From positions 1 to 64,000 of the forward strand of contig NZ_NFHG01000015.1 of assembly GCF_002159265.1 (NCBI RefSeq): 64,000 nt of DNA, read 5' to 3'. The translations under genes were made by a program, and so were the position numbers. Under the pieces are notes generated by a model. It had not been told where the DNA came from, did no database searches, and saw only the letters and a program-made list of their open reading frames with translations. Origin of the DNA: Flavonifractor sp. An82. Lineage in GTDB: Bacteria; Bacillota; Clostridia; Oscillospirales; Oscillospiraceae. Positions 16,145 through 24,123 of the stretch are shown piece by piece. How positions within the stretch are numbered: the first letter of the stretch is position 1; every line of letters starts with the position of its first letter.

Positions 16145-17515
16145 TCAGATGCCGTCCTTCAGGCGCAGGATGTACATACCGTCGTGCCAGGTATCCATGT
16201 AGATATAGCCGCGGTCGTCCACCACGCAGTCCTCGGTGGTAGCGATCATGGGGCCGGGCACCGGCACGTCAAAGAGCAGCTTCTCCGGGTTGGGGGGAAT
16301 GAAGTAGGCCAGCTCCTTAATGTAGTAGGGATCAGACACGTCAAACACCCGCATGCCGGCGTGGAAGTAGCAGCAGTACACCTTGTTGGGGTCGTCCTGG
16401 AGCCAGCTCTTACCCATGGGCTCGTGGATGTTGTGGGGGCCGAAGGGGCCGGGAGCTCCAATGCCGCAGTCATTGAAGTTGGGGTAGGGGAAGTTCTCAG
16501 GCACCTCGGGGTAGGGGAACTCGGCCACCAGGGTGGGATCGGCAGGATCGGACACGTCGATCATGTGCAGGTTGTTCATGGGCTGGGCACCCTTGTGGAC
16601 GCCGTTGAGGATCTTGTCCTTGGTGAAGAAGGGGAAGCGCTCGCCCTCGTTGGTGAGCACAGCGAAGTTCCGGCCGGTGAGGCGCATGTAGGTGTGGCAC
16701 TGGGCGCCGTCGAACTTGCCGGCGAAGGGGGGCTGCACCATCAGCTGGGAGATCAGCTTGGGCCGGGTGGGGTCGGAGATGTTCAGGATGATACCGCCGC
16801 CGCCGAAGTAGCCCATGTACAGCTGGTCGGGGTGATCGGGGCAGATGTTGCAGGCGTGGCACATGCCCCAGAACTTCTCGGCGTCATGGCCCACGGCGTA
16901 GGTGCCTTCCACCATGCCGTCCTTGAACTGCTTGGGCAGCCACCAGCGGCCGGCCTCCACGGGATTGCGGGGGTCGGAGATGTCCAGAATGCGGACGATG
17001 AAGCCCACAAAGCCCGGGCACTCGGCGGGCATGTACACATACTTGCCGCCGTTGTAGGCAAAGCGATGAACGCCCATGCCGTTGGGCACGCCGGTGTCCC
17101 AGTGGGACAACAGCTCGGGATGGAGGGGGTCCTTCTTCAGATCATAGATCTGCAGGCCGCCCAGGGCGGGATCGCCGGGCTTGATGCCGTGGAGGAAGGG
17201 CACGCCGCCGCCCAGGGCCACGATGAGCAGGCCGTCGGCCACCTGGACCTTGGGGGTGGACTGGGCGAAGTAGACGTTGGGATCGCTGACGTAGACGATG
17301 CCGGCCACCACAGGGTTGGCGGGATCGGTCACGTCCACGATGTTGACGCCGTTGCCCTTGAAGGAGCCGCAGTACATGTAGTACTTGCCGTCGTCGGTCT
17401 TATAAAGGGCCATCTGGAAGGCGTTGATGCCGTTCAGGTCGGAAAAGCCCACGACCTCCATGTTCTTGATGTAGCCCTGGTTCTCAGGGCTCTTGGCATA
17501 AAAAGGAACAGACAT
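16145..17515 (-). CDS. LVIVD-repeat beta-propeller protein in the flavonoid operon
   Basis: A 456-residue soluble protein without signal peptide. At least six repeats of the type (V/I)xDVSDPxxP can be read: NIVDVTDPANP, IYDLKKDPLHP, RILDISDPRNP, LNISDPTRP, MIDVSDPADP and VFDVSDPYYI. This is the LVIVD propeller pattern. Several His and Cys residues lie between blades (FWGMCHACNICPDHP, HNIHEP), which could bind a metal. ATG 17515 follows AGGAGGTTT. Codon use is strongly biased. It is the last gene of the chalcone isomerase operon; no biochemical role is assigned, and an enzymatic role in ring cleavage is only a hypothesis. Confidence 0.7.
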   Translation of the reverse strand: MSVPFYAKSPENQGYIKNMEVVGFSDLNGINAFQMALYKTDDGKYYMYCGSFKGNGVNIVDVTDPANPVVAGIVYVSDPNVYFAQSTPKVQVADGLLIVALGGGVPFLHGIKPGDPALGGLQIYDLKKDPLHPELLSHWDTGVPNGMGVHRFAYNGGKYVYMPAECPGFVGFIVRILDISDPRNPVEAGRWWLPKQFKDGMVEGTYAVGHDAEKFWGMCHACNICPDHPDQLYMGYFGGGGIILNISDPTRPKLISQLMVQPPFAGKFDGAQCHTYMRLTGRNFAVLTNEGERFPFFTKDKILNGVHKGAQPMNNLHMIDVSDPADPTLVAEFPYPEVPENFPYPNFNDCGIGAPGPFGPHNIHEPMGKSWLQDDPNKVYCCYFHAGMRVFDVSDPYYIKELAYFIPPNPEKLLFDVPVPGPMIATTEDCVVDDRGYIYMDTWHDGMYILRLKDGI

Positions 17516-17548
17516 AAGAAACCTCCTTTTCTGTTCGGAAACAGATCC

Positions 17549-17572
17549 GGGCGCACCCCGTAAGGTGCGCCC
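17549..17572 (-). other. Intergenic hairpin inside the flavonoid operon
   Basis: GGGCGCACC and GGTGCGCCC pair around a short loop between the DUF2798 gene and the propeller gene. There is no U-tract, so it is more likely an RNA processing or stability element than a terminator. Confidence 0.5.
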
Positions 17573-17586
17573 TGAATCTTGGTTCA

Positions 17587-18090
17587 TTAGGGATGAGGCA
17601 TCATCTTGGGGGGCTTAGTGCACAGCGCCATGGTCAGGGGCAGGCCAAAGCCGAAGGTAATGAAGGCCACGATGTAGGCCACCACAAAGGTCAGGGGGAA
17701 GCTCATCAGATAGGCCATGAAGAAGGCGCCGGCAGGCATGGTGTAGCCAGCGGAGATGAACATCATGGACAGGCTCATGATGAACACCATGACGAACACG
17801 ATGCACAGCAGCCGCACCAGGTGGAAGGGCAGGCTCTTCTCGTTCTTCAGGCCCAGCAGACGGGCAAAGGCGTCGCCCATGGCCTTCAGGTCAATGTAGG
17901 TGCCGATGGTGAAGGAGATGGCGAAGCCGATGATAAAGTCCTTGCTGATGGTCTGGAGCAGGGGAATCATCTGGATAGAGCCCGTCATACGGAGCATATT
18001 GGTGCTGTCGATATAGATGGGCAGAACAATGGCAAACACAAGGGCAAAGATTGTATTGAACACGATACCAAACTGATCTTTGCGGAACAT
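17587..18090 (-). CDS. DUF2798-type membrane protein
   Basis: A 167-residue protein with four hydrophobic segments near residues 8-28, 48-68, 90-115 and 125-155. Its size and layout resemble DUF2798 proteins, small inner-membrane proteins of unknown function. It is third in the flavonoid operon, which makes a role in uptake or membrane handling of flavonoids conceivable but untested. A related gene lies at 53210-53674. ATG 18090 follows GGAGGG. Confidence 0.65.
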   Translation of the reverse strand: MFRKDQFGIVFNTIFALVFAIVLPIYIDSTNMLRMTGSIQMIPLLQTISKDFIIGFAISFTIGTYIDLKAMGDAFARLLGLKNEKSLPFHLVRLLCIVFVMVFIMSLSMMFISAGYTMPAGAFFMAYLMSFPLTFVVAYIVAFITFGFGLPLTMALCTKPPKMMPHP

Positions 18091-18202
18091 AAGGAATCCC
18101 TCCGTCTTGTTTTGTTTGCCCGGCCTCCCCCCTCCGGAGAGGCCGGGTTTTGGCGGCCTGGCCGCCGTGCAACAGGGAACGGACTTGCCGGAATAATCGG
18201 AA

Positions 18203-19168
18203 TCAGCAGGGCTTGGAGGACTGGATGAAGTCCTTGTACTTGGCCTTGCGGGCCTTGGCCTCCTCGGTCTGCATCATCTCACGGGAGGCGGCCTCGTTGC
18301 GCTGGATGTCATCGCCGTGGATGAACTTGCCGGAGATGGAGTCGTGGGCGTGGGGCATCCACTTCTCGGCGTCGTACTCAAAGACGTACTTGCCGTCCAC
18401 ATTCTTCATGACGCCCTCGGTGCCGCACAGGCAGCAGATGGCGGTGCCATCCTCCTGGAGGTAGAAGTTGTTGCTGTGGCAGTAGGGGCACACACCGGCG
18501 GGACCCTTGTAGTCCTCGTTGAACACGCCGTGGCCGGGCACAAAGGTGCCGTCCTCGATCTTCTTGGCGGCGGCGGCCAGGTCCAGGCCCATCTGGTGAG
18601 CCTTGGCGATGGCGTCGTCGTTCATCAGGATGCTCAGGGACCAGGGGAAGCACTGGTTGTCAATGATGGTCCACTTGCAGGTCAGGGCGTGGGTGGCAAA
18701 GTCGCACTGGATGCGGGTAGCCCAGTCGGAGCCGCCGATGCCCAGGAAGGTGACCACCTTCTCCTTCAGGTACTTGGGATCGATGGGCTTGCCGCCCTTC
18801 TCCTCGGCGATCTTGGTGGCGATCATCAGGTTGCCGCGGTCCATACGGGGGCCAAAGCGGTCCATGATGGTGTGGAAGATGCCGGGGGCGCACTTCTCGA
18901 AGATGGGGGCGGCCCAGATGATGCCGTCGGCCTCAAACATCTTGTCGATCAGCCACTGCAGGTCGTCCTTGATGACGCAGCCGTTGCCGCGGCCGGAGAA
19001 CAGGCTGCCCACGCAGGCCTTGCAGCCGGTGCAGTGCTTGATGTTCAGCTGGTGAACGTTGACAAACTCGATCTCAGCGCCCATCTCCTGAGCGGCCATC
19101 AGGGCCTCCTTGCACAGGGAGTCGTTGGCGCCGTTGAGGGTACCGGCAGACAGACCTAAAACTTTCAT
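18203..19168 (-). CDS. Flavodoxin-fold FMN reductase with C-terminal zinc ribbon, candidate flavonoid reductase
   Basis: A 321-residue protein. Residues 1-205 have the NADPH-dependent FMN reductase fold (KVLGLSAGTLNGANDSL phosphate loop, CTGCKACVGSLFSGRG, WAAPIFEKCAPG). Residues 225-255 carry CPYC...CCLC, a probable zinc ribbon. It lies 32 bp after chalcone isomerase in the same transcript. Known gut flavonoid catabolism requires an ene-reductase that reduces the C2-C3 bond of flavones (FLR of Flavonifractor plautii) and a flavanone-cleaving reductase; from context this gene is a strong candidate for one of them, FLR being my first guess. Family membership is seen; the substrate is inferred. 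Confidence 0.72.
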   Translation of the reverse strand: MKVLGLSAGTLNGANDSLCKEALMAAQEMGAEIEFVNVHQLNIKHCTGCKACVGSLFSGRGNGCVIKDDLQWLIDKMFEADGIIWAAPIFEKCAPGIFHTIMDRFGPRMDRGNLMIATKIAEEKGGKPIDPKYLKEKVVTFLGIGGSDWATRIQCDFATHALTCKWTIIDNQCFPWSLSILMNDDAIAKAHQMGLDLAAAAKKIEDGTFVPGHGVFNEDYKGPAGVCPYCHSNNFYLQEDGTAICCLCGTEGVMKNVDGKYVFEYDAEKWMPHAHDSISGKFIHGDDIQRNEAASREMMQTEEAKARKAKYKDFIQSSKPC

Positions 19169-19200
19169 GTATGATCCAACCTTTCTAAATATAATTGGTT

Positions 19201-20037
19201 TTAGCGCATGGTGATGTAGCCACGGTACTGGGTCAAGTTATCACTGGAGACCATATCGGACAGGAACATACCCACGATGTTGTAATTGGAGCGGAGGAAG
19301 GGGAACTGATCCTGCTGAGCCCACTCAGGCTTCTCCATATCCCGGGTGCCCTCCACAGCGGCCTTGTACCACTCCTCGGGACCGTCGAACCACAGCTCCA
19401 CCAGCCGGTGGAACTGGCAGCCCACCACATCGTGGTAGATCTTGCTGGACAGGAAGCGGTTGGCCTCGGGCCGGTTCTGGAAGTAGGGAACAAAGACCTC
19501 CTGGAACCACTTCTCGCCGGTCTTTTCGCAGGGCCACCGCAGCACGAACTGCCAGCGGTAGTTGGGGCCGTCGTCAATGGTGCGGCCCTTACCCTTGTAG
19601 TCCTCCTCCCAGTTCATGGGTACATGGGCAAAAACGAAGGGCGGGCAGCCGTTGTCGCCGCCGGAAGAACGATGGGAATCGCCGTCCATGTTGGCCGCGT
19701 GGGACAGATCAGCACCGTCGTCGGGGATCATGCCCTGCCAGCGCAGCACCTCCACCGGCATCCGCTCGGTAAAGGCGTTGACGCTCATCTCCGGGGTCAT
19801 CTCATTGACCATCCAGTAGTGCTCAGTCATCTGCATGCGTCGGGTGCCGAAGCGCTCGCCCTCCGGCGGGGTGGGCAGAGCATTGTAAAAGGCGTACTTG
19901 GTGCAGTAGGGGGTGAATTTTCCAATGCTGTCCGGCACATGGACGTTATACAGCCAGTGCTGCAGCCGGTGCCGGTACTCTTCCCGGACGCAGTCTACAT
20001 AGATCACACTGCGCATGGGGCGGTATTCAACGGACAT
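19201..20037 (-). CDS. Bacterial chalcone isomerase
   Basis: A 278-residue protein that follows the Eubacterium ramulus chalcone isomerase along its length as I recall it: PMRSVIYVDCV near the start, VHVPDSI at 32-38, FGTRRMQMTEHYW, LRWQGMIP, KGKGRTIDDG, KPEWAQQDQFPFL and the C-terminal NLTQYRGYITMR. The enzyme interconverts flavanones and chalcones during anaerobic flavonoid breakdown. The catalytic His33 is present; the second residue described for the E. ramulus enzyme (Asp79) corresponds to Glu79 if alignment is ungapped. ATG 20037 follows AGGAGGAGC. It is the first gene of a four-gene operon, with a LysR gene divergent. Confidence 0.87.
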   Translation of the reverse strand: MSVEYRPMRSVIYVDCVREEYRHRLQHWLYNVHVPDSIGKFTPYCTKYAFYNALPTPPEGERFGTRRMQMTEHYWMVNEMTPEMSVNAFTERMPVEVLRWQGMIPDDGADLSHAANMDGDSHRSSGGDNGCPPFVFAHVPMNWEEDYKGKGRTIDDGPNYRWQFVLRWPCEKTGEKWFQEVFVPYFQNRPEANRFLSSKIYHDVVGCQFHRLVELWFDGPEEWYKAAVEGTRDMEKPEWAQQDQFPFLRSNYNIVGMFLSDMVSSDNLTQYRGYITMR

Positions 20038-20040
20038 CTC

Positions 20041-20378
20041 AGCTCCTCCTTTTTTTCTGGTCGGGCCCGGAAAGGGATCACCTTGTTTTCGTATGCATCT
20101 TACCTGTTCTCATCCAAACTGTAAAATACCGTATGTGAATGGCTGGCATACAGTTTTAGCCTAGGTAACCCATTCCGCCGTTCTTTTTACCGTATACTGG
20201 AAAATTTAGGCCGTTAAATTGGACAAATTCTGTAAAAGCACCCTAACTTCCCTGTTGGTAATCACGAATTTGCCGTTACACAGTGTATAGCTGCTATGCG
20301 TAAATTACATAAATCACCGGTGACAAGCCTATCTGTTTTTGATATACTTATACCAGCTGAAAAACGGAGGGATCTACG
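20041..20378. promoter_or_regulatory. Divergent control region between chalcone isomerase and LysR
   Basis: This 338-bp gene-free stretch holds a dyad GTATG-N11-CATAC (20131-20135 and 20147-20151), the classical LysR T-N11-A layout, and a direct repeat TACCGTAT at 20127 and 20188, 61 bp apart. The LysR gene start is preceded by GGAGGG at 20366-20371. These sites fit control of the flavonoid operon by the LysR protein. Confidence 0.6.
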
Positions 20379-21260
20379 GTGACGCTGAATCAGTTGGAAT
20401 GCTTTATGGTGTTGGCCCAGCGCCTGAACTTCACCCAGGCGGCGGATGACCTGTTCATGGCCCAGCCCGCTCTGAGCCGCCTGATCTCCGCTCTGGAGAA
20501 GGAGCTGGATGTTCAGCTTTTTTACCGCAACTCCCGCAGCGTAGCTTTGACTCCGGCGGGCAGCGCCTTTTTCAAGGAGTGCCCCAAGATCCTGGATGAG
20601 TACCGGGGCAGCGTGGTGGCCGCCCGCCTGGCACAGGAAGGCTACCGGGGTTCCCTGTCCCTGGGCATCATGCGGGACACCTTTGAACCCAAGCTCTCTG
20701 AGATCTATCAGCAATTCCACACCGCCTATCCCCAAGTCTCCATGATGGTCCGCGGCTACAGCCACTCCAACCTGCTGTCCGCTCTGGAGCGGGGCGAGGT
20801 GGACGCCATCATTAACTACATGCCCACTCCCACCGCTACCGAATCTCCCTCCATCCTCCTGCACAAAAATCATCAGTGCATCATCACCTCCGTGGATCAT
20901 CCCCTTGCCACCCGGGGCAGCATCCAGATGGAAGAAGTGAAGGACGAGCCCTTTGTCATCATGGCCCGCACCGCCTCCATCCCCGGCCATGATTTCATTT
21001 GGAAGACGGCAGCTGATGCCGGCTTCGCGCCCAAGGTGGTGGCGGAGGCCACCCATGTCCCCGTATTGCTCACCCTGGTGTCCTGCGGAATCGGCATTTC
21101 CACCCTCAGCGACGACATGGCCTGCCTGTCCCAGGGCAAGGTGGCCTTTATCCCCCTGCCGGGGGTCCCCTTTGCCAATGTCCGCCTGATGTGGAAGGAG
21201 GACAACCCCAATCCCGCCCTGCCTCATCTGCTGGACGTGGTCCGCTCCATCTGTACCTGA
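20379..21260 (+). CDS. LysR family regulator, probable controller of the flavonoid operon
   Basis: A 293-residue LysR-type protein with HTH LNFTQAADDLFMAQPALSRL and an effector domain containing VSCGIGISTLSDD, typical of CatM/BenM-like sensors of aromatic compounds. Start is GTG at 20379 behind GGAGGG. Its divergent position relative to the chalcone isomerase gene and the T-N11-A dyad between them make it the likely activator, with a flavonoid or breakdown product as ligand (inference). Confidence 0.85.
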   Translation: MTLNQLECFMVLAQRLNFTQAADDLFMAQPALSRLISALEKELDVQLFYRNSRSVALTPAGSAFFKECPKILDEYRGSVVAARLAQEGYRGSLSLGIMRDTFEPKLSEIYQQFHTAYPQVSMMVRGYSHSNLLSALERGEVDAIINYMPTPTATESPSILLHKNHQCIITSVDHPLATRGSIQMEEVKDEPFVIMARTASIPGHDFIWKTAADAGFAPKVVAEATHVPVLLTLVSCGIGISTLSDDMACLSQGKVAFIPLPGVPFANVRLMWKEDNPNPALPHLLDVVRSICT

Positions 21261-21262
21261 AC

Positions 21263-21306
21263 AAAAACGGCGCCGCCGGTCTCTATAGACCGGCGGCGCC
21301 GTTTTT
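21263..21306. terminator. Strong bidirectional terminator
   Basis: Perfect 20-bp arms (AAAAACGGCGCCGCCGGTCT and its complement) around CTAT, with T and A tracts at the outer ends. Serves the LysR gene and the convergent YczE-like gene. Confidence 0.9.
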
Positions 21307-21322
21307 TCCCGATAAAGTTGTC

Positions 21323-22000
21323 TTATTCCGCGCAGACGTCAGCAGGAGTCTTGTCCCGCAGCAGGCGCTGGACCGGCTCACCGATCATCTTGCCCACACT
21401 GCGGGCGATAAAGCCCACCAGCAGGGCGGAGATCACGGAGCCCTCCCGGATGCCGGTCAGCTTGCCGCACAGAATAAAGCCCAGGACGGCGGCCACCACC
21501 ACCATGGTCACATCCACGGCGATCTTGGTCTTGCCGAAGTCGGTGTGCCAGCGCATGGTGATGGACTTGACGGTACACTCGCCGGGCAGCATCACCACAT
21601 TGGCCGCCACCTCCATAAAGACGCCAAAGCCCAGCACCACGCATCCTACCAGCAGGGACAGGATCTGGAGCGGATAGAAATGAGGGTCCACAAAGAACAG
21701 CAGTGCCATGGACAGATCAATAAAGGCGGACAGCAGGAAGGACACCGGGATCTGCAGCCAGAAGTGCTTGGGGAACCGCTTGCCCAGCACGATCAGCTGC
21801 AGGGCGATGAGAAACAGGCTGAAGAACAGGGTGAACATACCCAGGGACAGCGCCGGGTTCCACAGGCTCAGCACATAGGGTGTGCTGGAGATGGGCGAGG
21901 TGCCCAGATTGGCCCGGGTGATGAGGGCGATCCCCAGGGAGTTGACATACAGCCCTACCAGGAAAAACACATACCTTCTGATCAATTCTGCTCTGCTCAC
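21323..22000 (-). CDS. YczE/DUF6198-like membrane protein
   Basis: A 225-residue protein with about five TM segments. The first reads RRYVFFLVGLYVNSLGIALI followed by TRANLGTSPISSTPYVLS, the hallmark of YczE/YitT-type proteins; a later GFGVFMEVAANVVMLPGE block is also typical. Function is unknown; relatives are encoded beside transcription regulators. Start is GTG at 22000, behind GGAGG. Its promoter carries the palindrome TTTGTATACAAA, shared with the MarR gene at 52476. Confidence 0.75.
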   Translation of the reverse strand: MSRAELIRRYVFFLVGLYVNSLGIALITRANLGTSPISSTPYVLSLWNPALSLGMFTLFFSLFLIALQLIVLGKRFPKHFWLQIPVSFLLSAFIDLSMALLFFVDPHFYPLQILSLLVGCVVLGFGVFMEVAANVVMLPGECTVKSITMRWHTDFGKTKIAVDVTMVVVAAVLGFILCGKLTGIREGSVISALLVGFIARSVGKMIGEPVQRLLRDKTPADVCAE

Positions 22001-22066
22001 AAAATTACCTCCACTTCATTCCCCACGGCGGACCAGTTCCGCCGCTCAATAATTGTATTTCAAATT

Positions 22067-22109
22067 ATTTGTATACAAATAGTCTAGCACCGGATTTCGG
22101 TTCCGTCAA
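22067..22109 (-). promoter_or_regulatory. Promoter and operator of the YczE-like gene
   Basis: On the minus strand TTGACG (22109-22104) and TAGACT (22086-22081) are 17 bp apart. ATTTGTATACAAAT (22067-22080) lies directly downstream of the -10. The palindrome fits the GntR/FadR consensus TNGTNNACNA, and the same arrangement occurs at 52944-52985. Confidence 0.75.
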
Positions 22110-22192
22110 CGGGACACAATGGACAAAAAAGTGATCAGAAGTCCCCTGCTTCCTCGGTCATCCTGCGCCGCAGCCCGGGTACCGGCGCAAAA

Positions 22193-22223
22193 AGCGGAGA
22201 CGCGCATGGTGCGCGTCTCCGCT
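22193..22223 (-). terminator. Terminator of the GntR gene
   Basis: Arms AGCGGAGACGCGCA and TGCGCGTCTCCGCT with a 3-base loop; the minus strand continues with TTTTGCGCC. Confidence 0.8.
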
Positions 22224-22239
22224 CTGGCGGCGTATCTGT

Positions 22240-22899
22240 TTACCGGGCAGCCCGTTCCCGCTGGACATACTCCATCAGCACCGGGATACGCCGGTCGGTA
22301 TTGGCCTGCAACCGCCGGCACACCTGCTCCCCGTCACCCGCTCGGGTGGCTTCCAGCATGGCCTCAAAATCCTCGGCGTTGCTTCCCCGCTGCTCCAGAC
22401 AGTTGGCATAAATATAGCGCAGCAGCAGCTGCTGTCCCTGGATGGAGATCATGCTGGCATCCAGCCGCCGGTTGCCGCAGTTGGCATAATAGGTACCTAT
22501 AAAACGATTGATGGCCGTCACCTCGTTCTGGACGGTCCTGGCCCGGCGGTACTCCTCCAAATGCTTCTCCAGCTCGGACACAATGGCCTCCCGGTCCCCA
22601 TGCTCCATGGCCAGCCGGATGGCCGCGCAGTGGAGGGTCATGGCCAGCTGCTCGATCTCAATGATGTCGTGCCGGTCCAGATCCAGGATGTGGGCCCCTA
22701 CATTATTTTCATATACCACCAGCCCCTCCTGCTGGAGCCGGTTGACCGCCTCCCGGATGGGGGTGCAGCTGACGCCCAGTTCCTCCTGAAGCTCACTGAC
22801 GTTGAGCTTGCTGCCCAGGGGCCGCCGGAGCATGATGATGTCGCCGCGCAGAGTCTCATATACCTGATCCACCAGGGAACGCTTTTTGATCGCCGCCAT
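22240..22899 (-). CDS. GntR family regulator, FCD/FadR subfamily
   Basis: A 219-residue protein with an N-terminal GntR winged HTH (LVDQVYETLRGDIIM, LNVSELQEELGVSCTPIREA) and an all-helical FCD domain carrying metal-ligand-type His residues. ATG 22899 is chosen for the upstream GGAGG. It is divergent from the 2-oxoacid oxidoreductase operon; TCTTGCARGATAT-like repeats on both sides of the shared promoter region suggest it controls both. The ligand is probably a carboxylic acid, as in the family. Confidence 0.85.
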   Translation of the reverse strand: MAAIKKRSLVDQVYETLRGDIIMLRRPLGSKLNVSELQEELGVSCTPIREAVNRLQQEGLVVYENNVGAHILDLDRHDIIEIEQLAMTLHCAAIRLAMEHGDREAIVSELEKHLEEYRRARTVQNEVTAINRFIGTYYANCGNRRLDASMISIQGQQLLLRYIYANCLEQRGSNAEDFEAMLEATRAGDGEQVCRRLQANTDRRIPVLMEYVQRERAAR

Positions 22900-22923
22900 A
22901 GTCCGCGCCTCCAAAATCTCATT

Positions 22924-23097
22924 TCTTGCAAGATATTATAACAGTGATTCTTTACAATTACAAGCCTCACCGGCGTTTTCCCCAAATTAGACCACCCCGT
23001 TTTGACAAATCTCCCAAACCTGCTGCTGCCCCCTTGCAATTTCAGAAAAGTGTGGTATTCTTAACTCGTAAATCTTGCAGGATATAAGATATATCTT
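22924..23097. promoter_or_regulatory. Divergent control region of GntR and the oxidoreductase operon
   Basis: TCTTGCAAGA (22924-22933) followed by TATT, TCTTGCAGGATAT (23073-23085) and the 12-bp palindrome AAGATATATCTT (23086-23097) share a TTGCARGATAT core. A third copy lies at 23876-23887, before the ferredoxin gene. They are candidate binding sites of the GntR protein. Confidence 0.55.
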
Positions 23098-23118
23098 GTT
23101 TGACAGGAGGCGCTGAAC

Positions 23119-23844
23119 ATGGCCGTGCAGACATCGGTTTCCGAACTGCTTGCCCCAGGCTCCAATACCAACTTCGTCTTCCTGGGGGAGGCCGGCGGCG
23201 GCAAAAGCGAGATCGCCCTCAACTTTGCCCGGGCGCTGGCTCAGCTGGGCGGCAAGCCGGTCCACTTCTTTGATCTGGACATGACCAAGCCCCTCTTCCG
23301 CTCCCGTGATCAGCGGGAGGCGCTGGAGGAGCTGGGCGTGGAGGTCCACTATGAGGAGCAGTTCATGGACGCCCCCACCCTTACCGGCGGCGTGCGACGG
23401 CTGCTCAACGACCAGAACTGTTACACCGTTCTGGATGTGGGCGGCGACTATATCGGCGCCCGGTCCATCGGCGGCTACGCCCCCCTGCTCAACCGGGACG
23501 GTACCTCTATTTATTATGTGATCAACCCCTTCCGGCCCTGGTCGGCCACACTGGAGCACATCGACAAGGTGCTGGGCGAGACCCTGGGCGTCTCCCACGT
23601 GGAGCTGGCCCGTCTGCGGCTCATCGGCAACCCCAACCTGGGGCCGGACACCACCCCCGCCGACGTGGCGGAGGGCGCCCGGCAGCTGGTGGACATGGTG
23701 GGTCCCTATAAGCCCGTGGATTTCCTCTGTGTGCAGGACCGGCTGTGTCAGGCGCTGCCGGAGGAGCTGCCCTGCCCAGTGCTTCCCATCAAGCTCTATC
23801 TGACCTATCCCTGGATCAGCGGGCAGGAAGCGATCAATCAGTGA
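23119..23844 (+). CDS. P-loop ATP-binding protein leading the 2-oxoacid oxidoreductase operon
   Basis: A 241-residue MinD/CobQ-like P-loop protein: Walker A GEAGGGKSE at residues 23-31, then FFDLDMTKPLFRS, which resembles the switch region of deviant-Walker ATPases, and VLDVGGDYIGA as the Walker B region. No cysteine cluster is obvious. Its position as first gene before the ferredoxin-type subunit suggests a role in assembly or activation of the oxidoreductase. Function is otherwise unknown. Confidence 0.65.
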   Translation: MAVQTSVSELLAPGSNTNFVFLGEAGGGKSEIALNFARALAQLGGKPVHFFDLDMTKPLFRSRDQREALEELGVEVHYEEQFMDAPTLTGGVRRLLNDQNCYTVLDVGGDYIGARSIGGYAPLLNRDGTSIYYVINPFRPWSATLEHIDKVLGETLGVSHVELARLRLIGNPNLGPDTTPADVAEGARQLVDMVGPYKPVDFLCVQDRLCQALPEELPCPVLPIKLYLTYPWISGQEAINQ

Positions 23845-23904
23845 GGCATTTGCTTGCGTTTTAAAGTTTGCAAGATGCAAGATATATGAAAAGGAGATGT
23901 CGGT

Positions 23905-24108
23905 ATGGCAAAGGTCCAAATCGTGGCGGAGCGCTGCAAGAGCTGCGGCTACTGCATCAAGTTCTGCCCCAAGCAGGTGTTGGCCATCGGTGACAAGGTC
24001 AATTCCAAGGGTTACGAGTACGTCGTGCCTGTCCATCCGGACGACTGCATCGGCTGCGCCATCTGCGGCCGGATCTGCCCGGACGGAGCCATTGAGATCT
24101 ATAAGTAA
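23905..24108 (+). CDS. 2-oxoacid:ferredoxin oxidoreductase, delta (2x[4Fe-4S]) subunit
   Basis: A 67-residue ferredoxin-like subunit with two CxxCxxCxxxCP motifs (CKSCGYCIKFCP and CIGCAICGRICP), binding two [4Fe-4S] clusters. It passes electrons from the TPP-bearing catalytic core to ferredoxin. ATG follows AAGGAGATG. It is 15 bp before the alpha subunit gene. Confidence 0.9.
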   Translation: MAKVQIVAERCKSCGYCIKFCPKQVLAIGDKVNSKGYEYVVPVHPDDCIGCAICGRICPDGAIEIYK

Positions 24109-24123
24109 GGGGAGGTAAGGAAA

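Noticed and set aside
16184-17563. A 459-codon plus-strand frame opposite the beta-propeller gene
   Set aside because: Translation is a Gly/His/Val/Ala-rich repeat without homology; the minus-strand frame has LVIVD repeats and a strong ribosome site.
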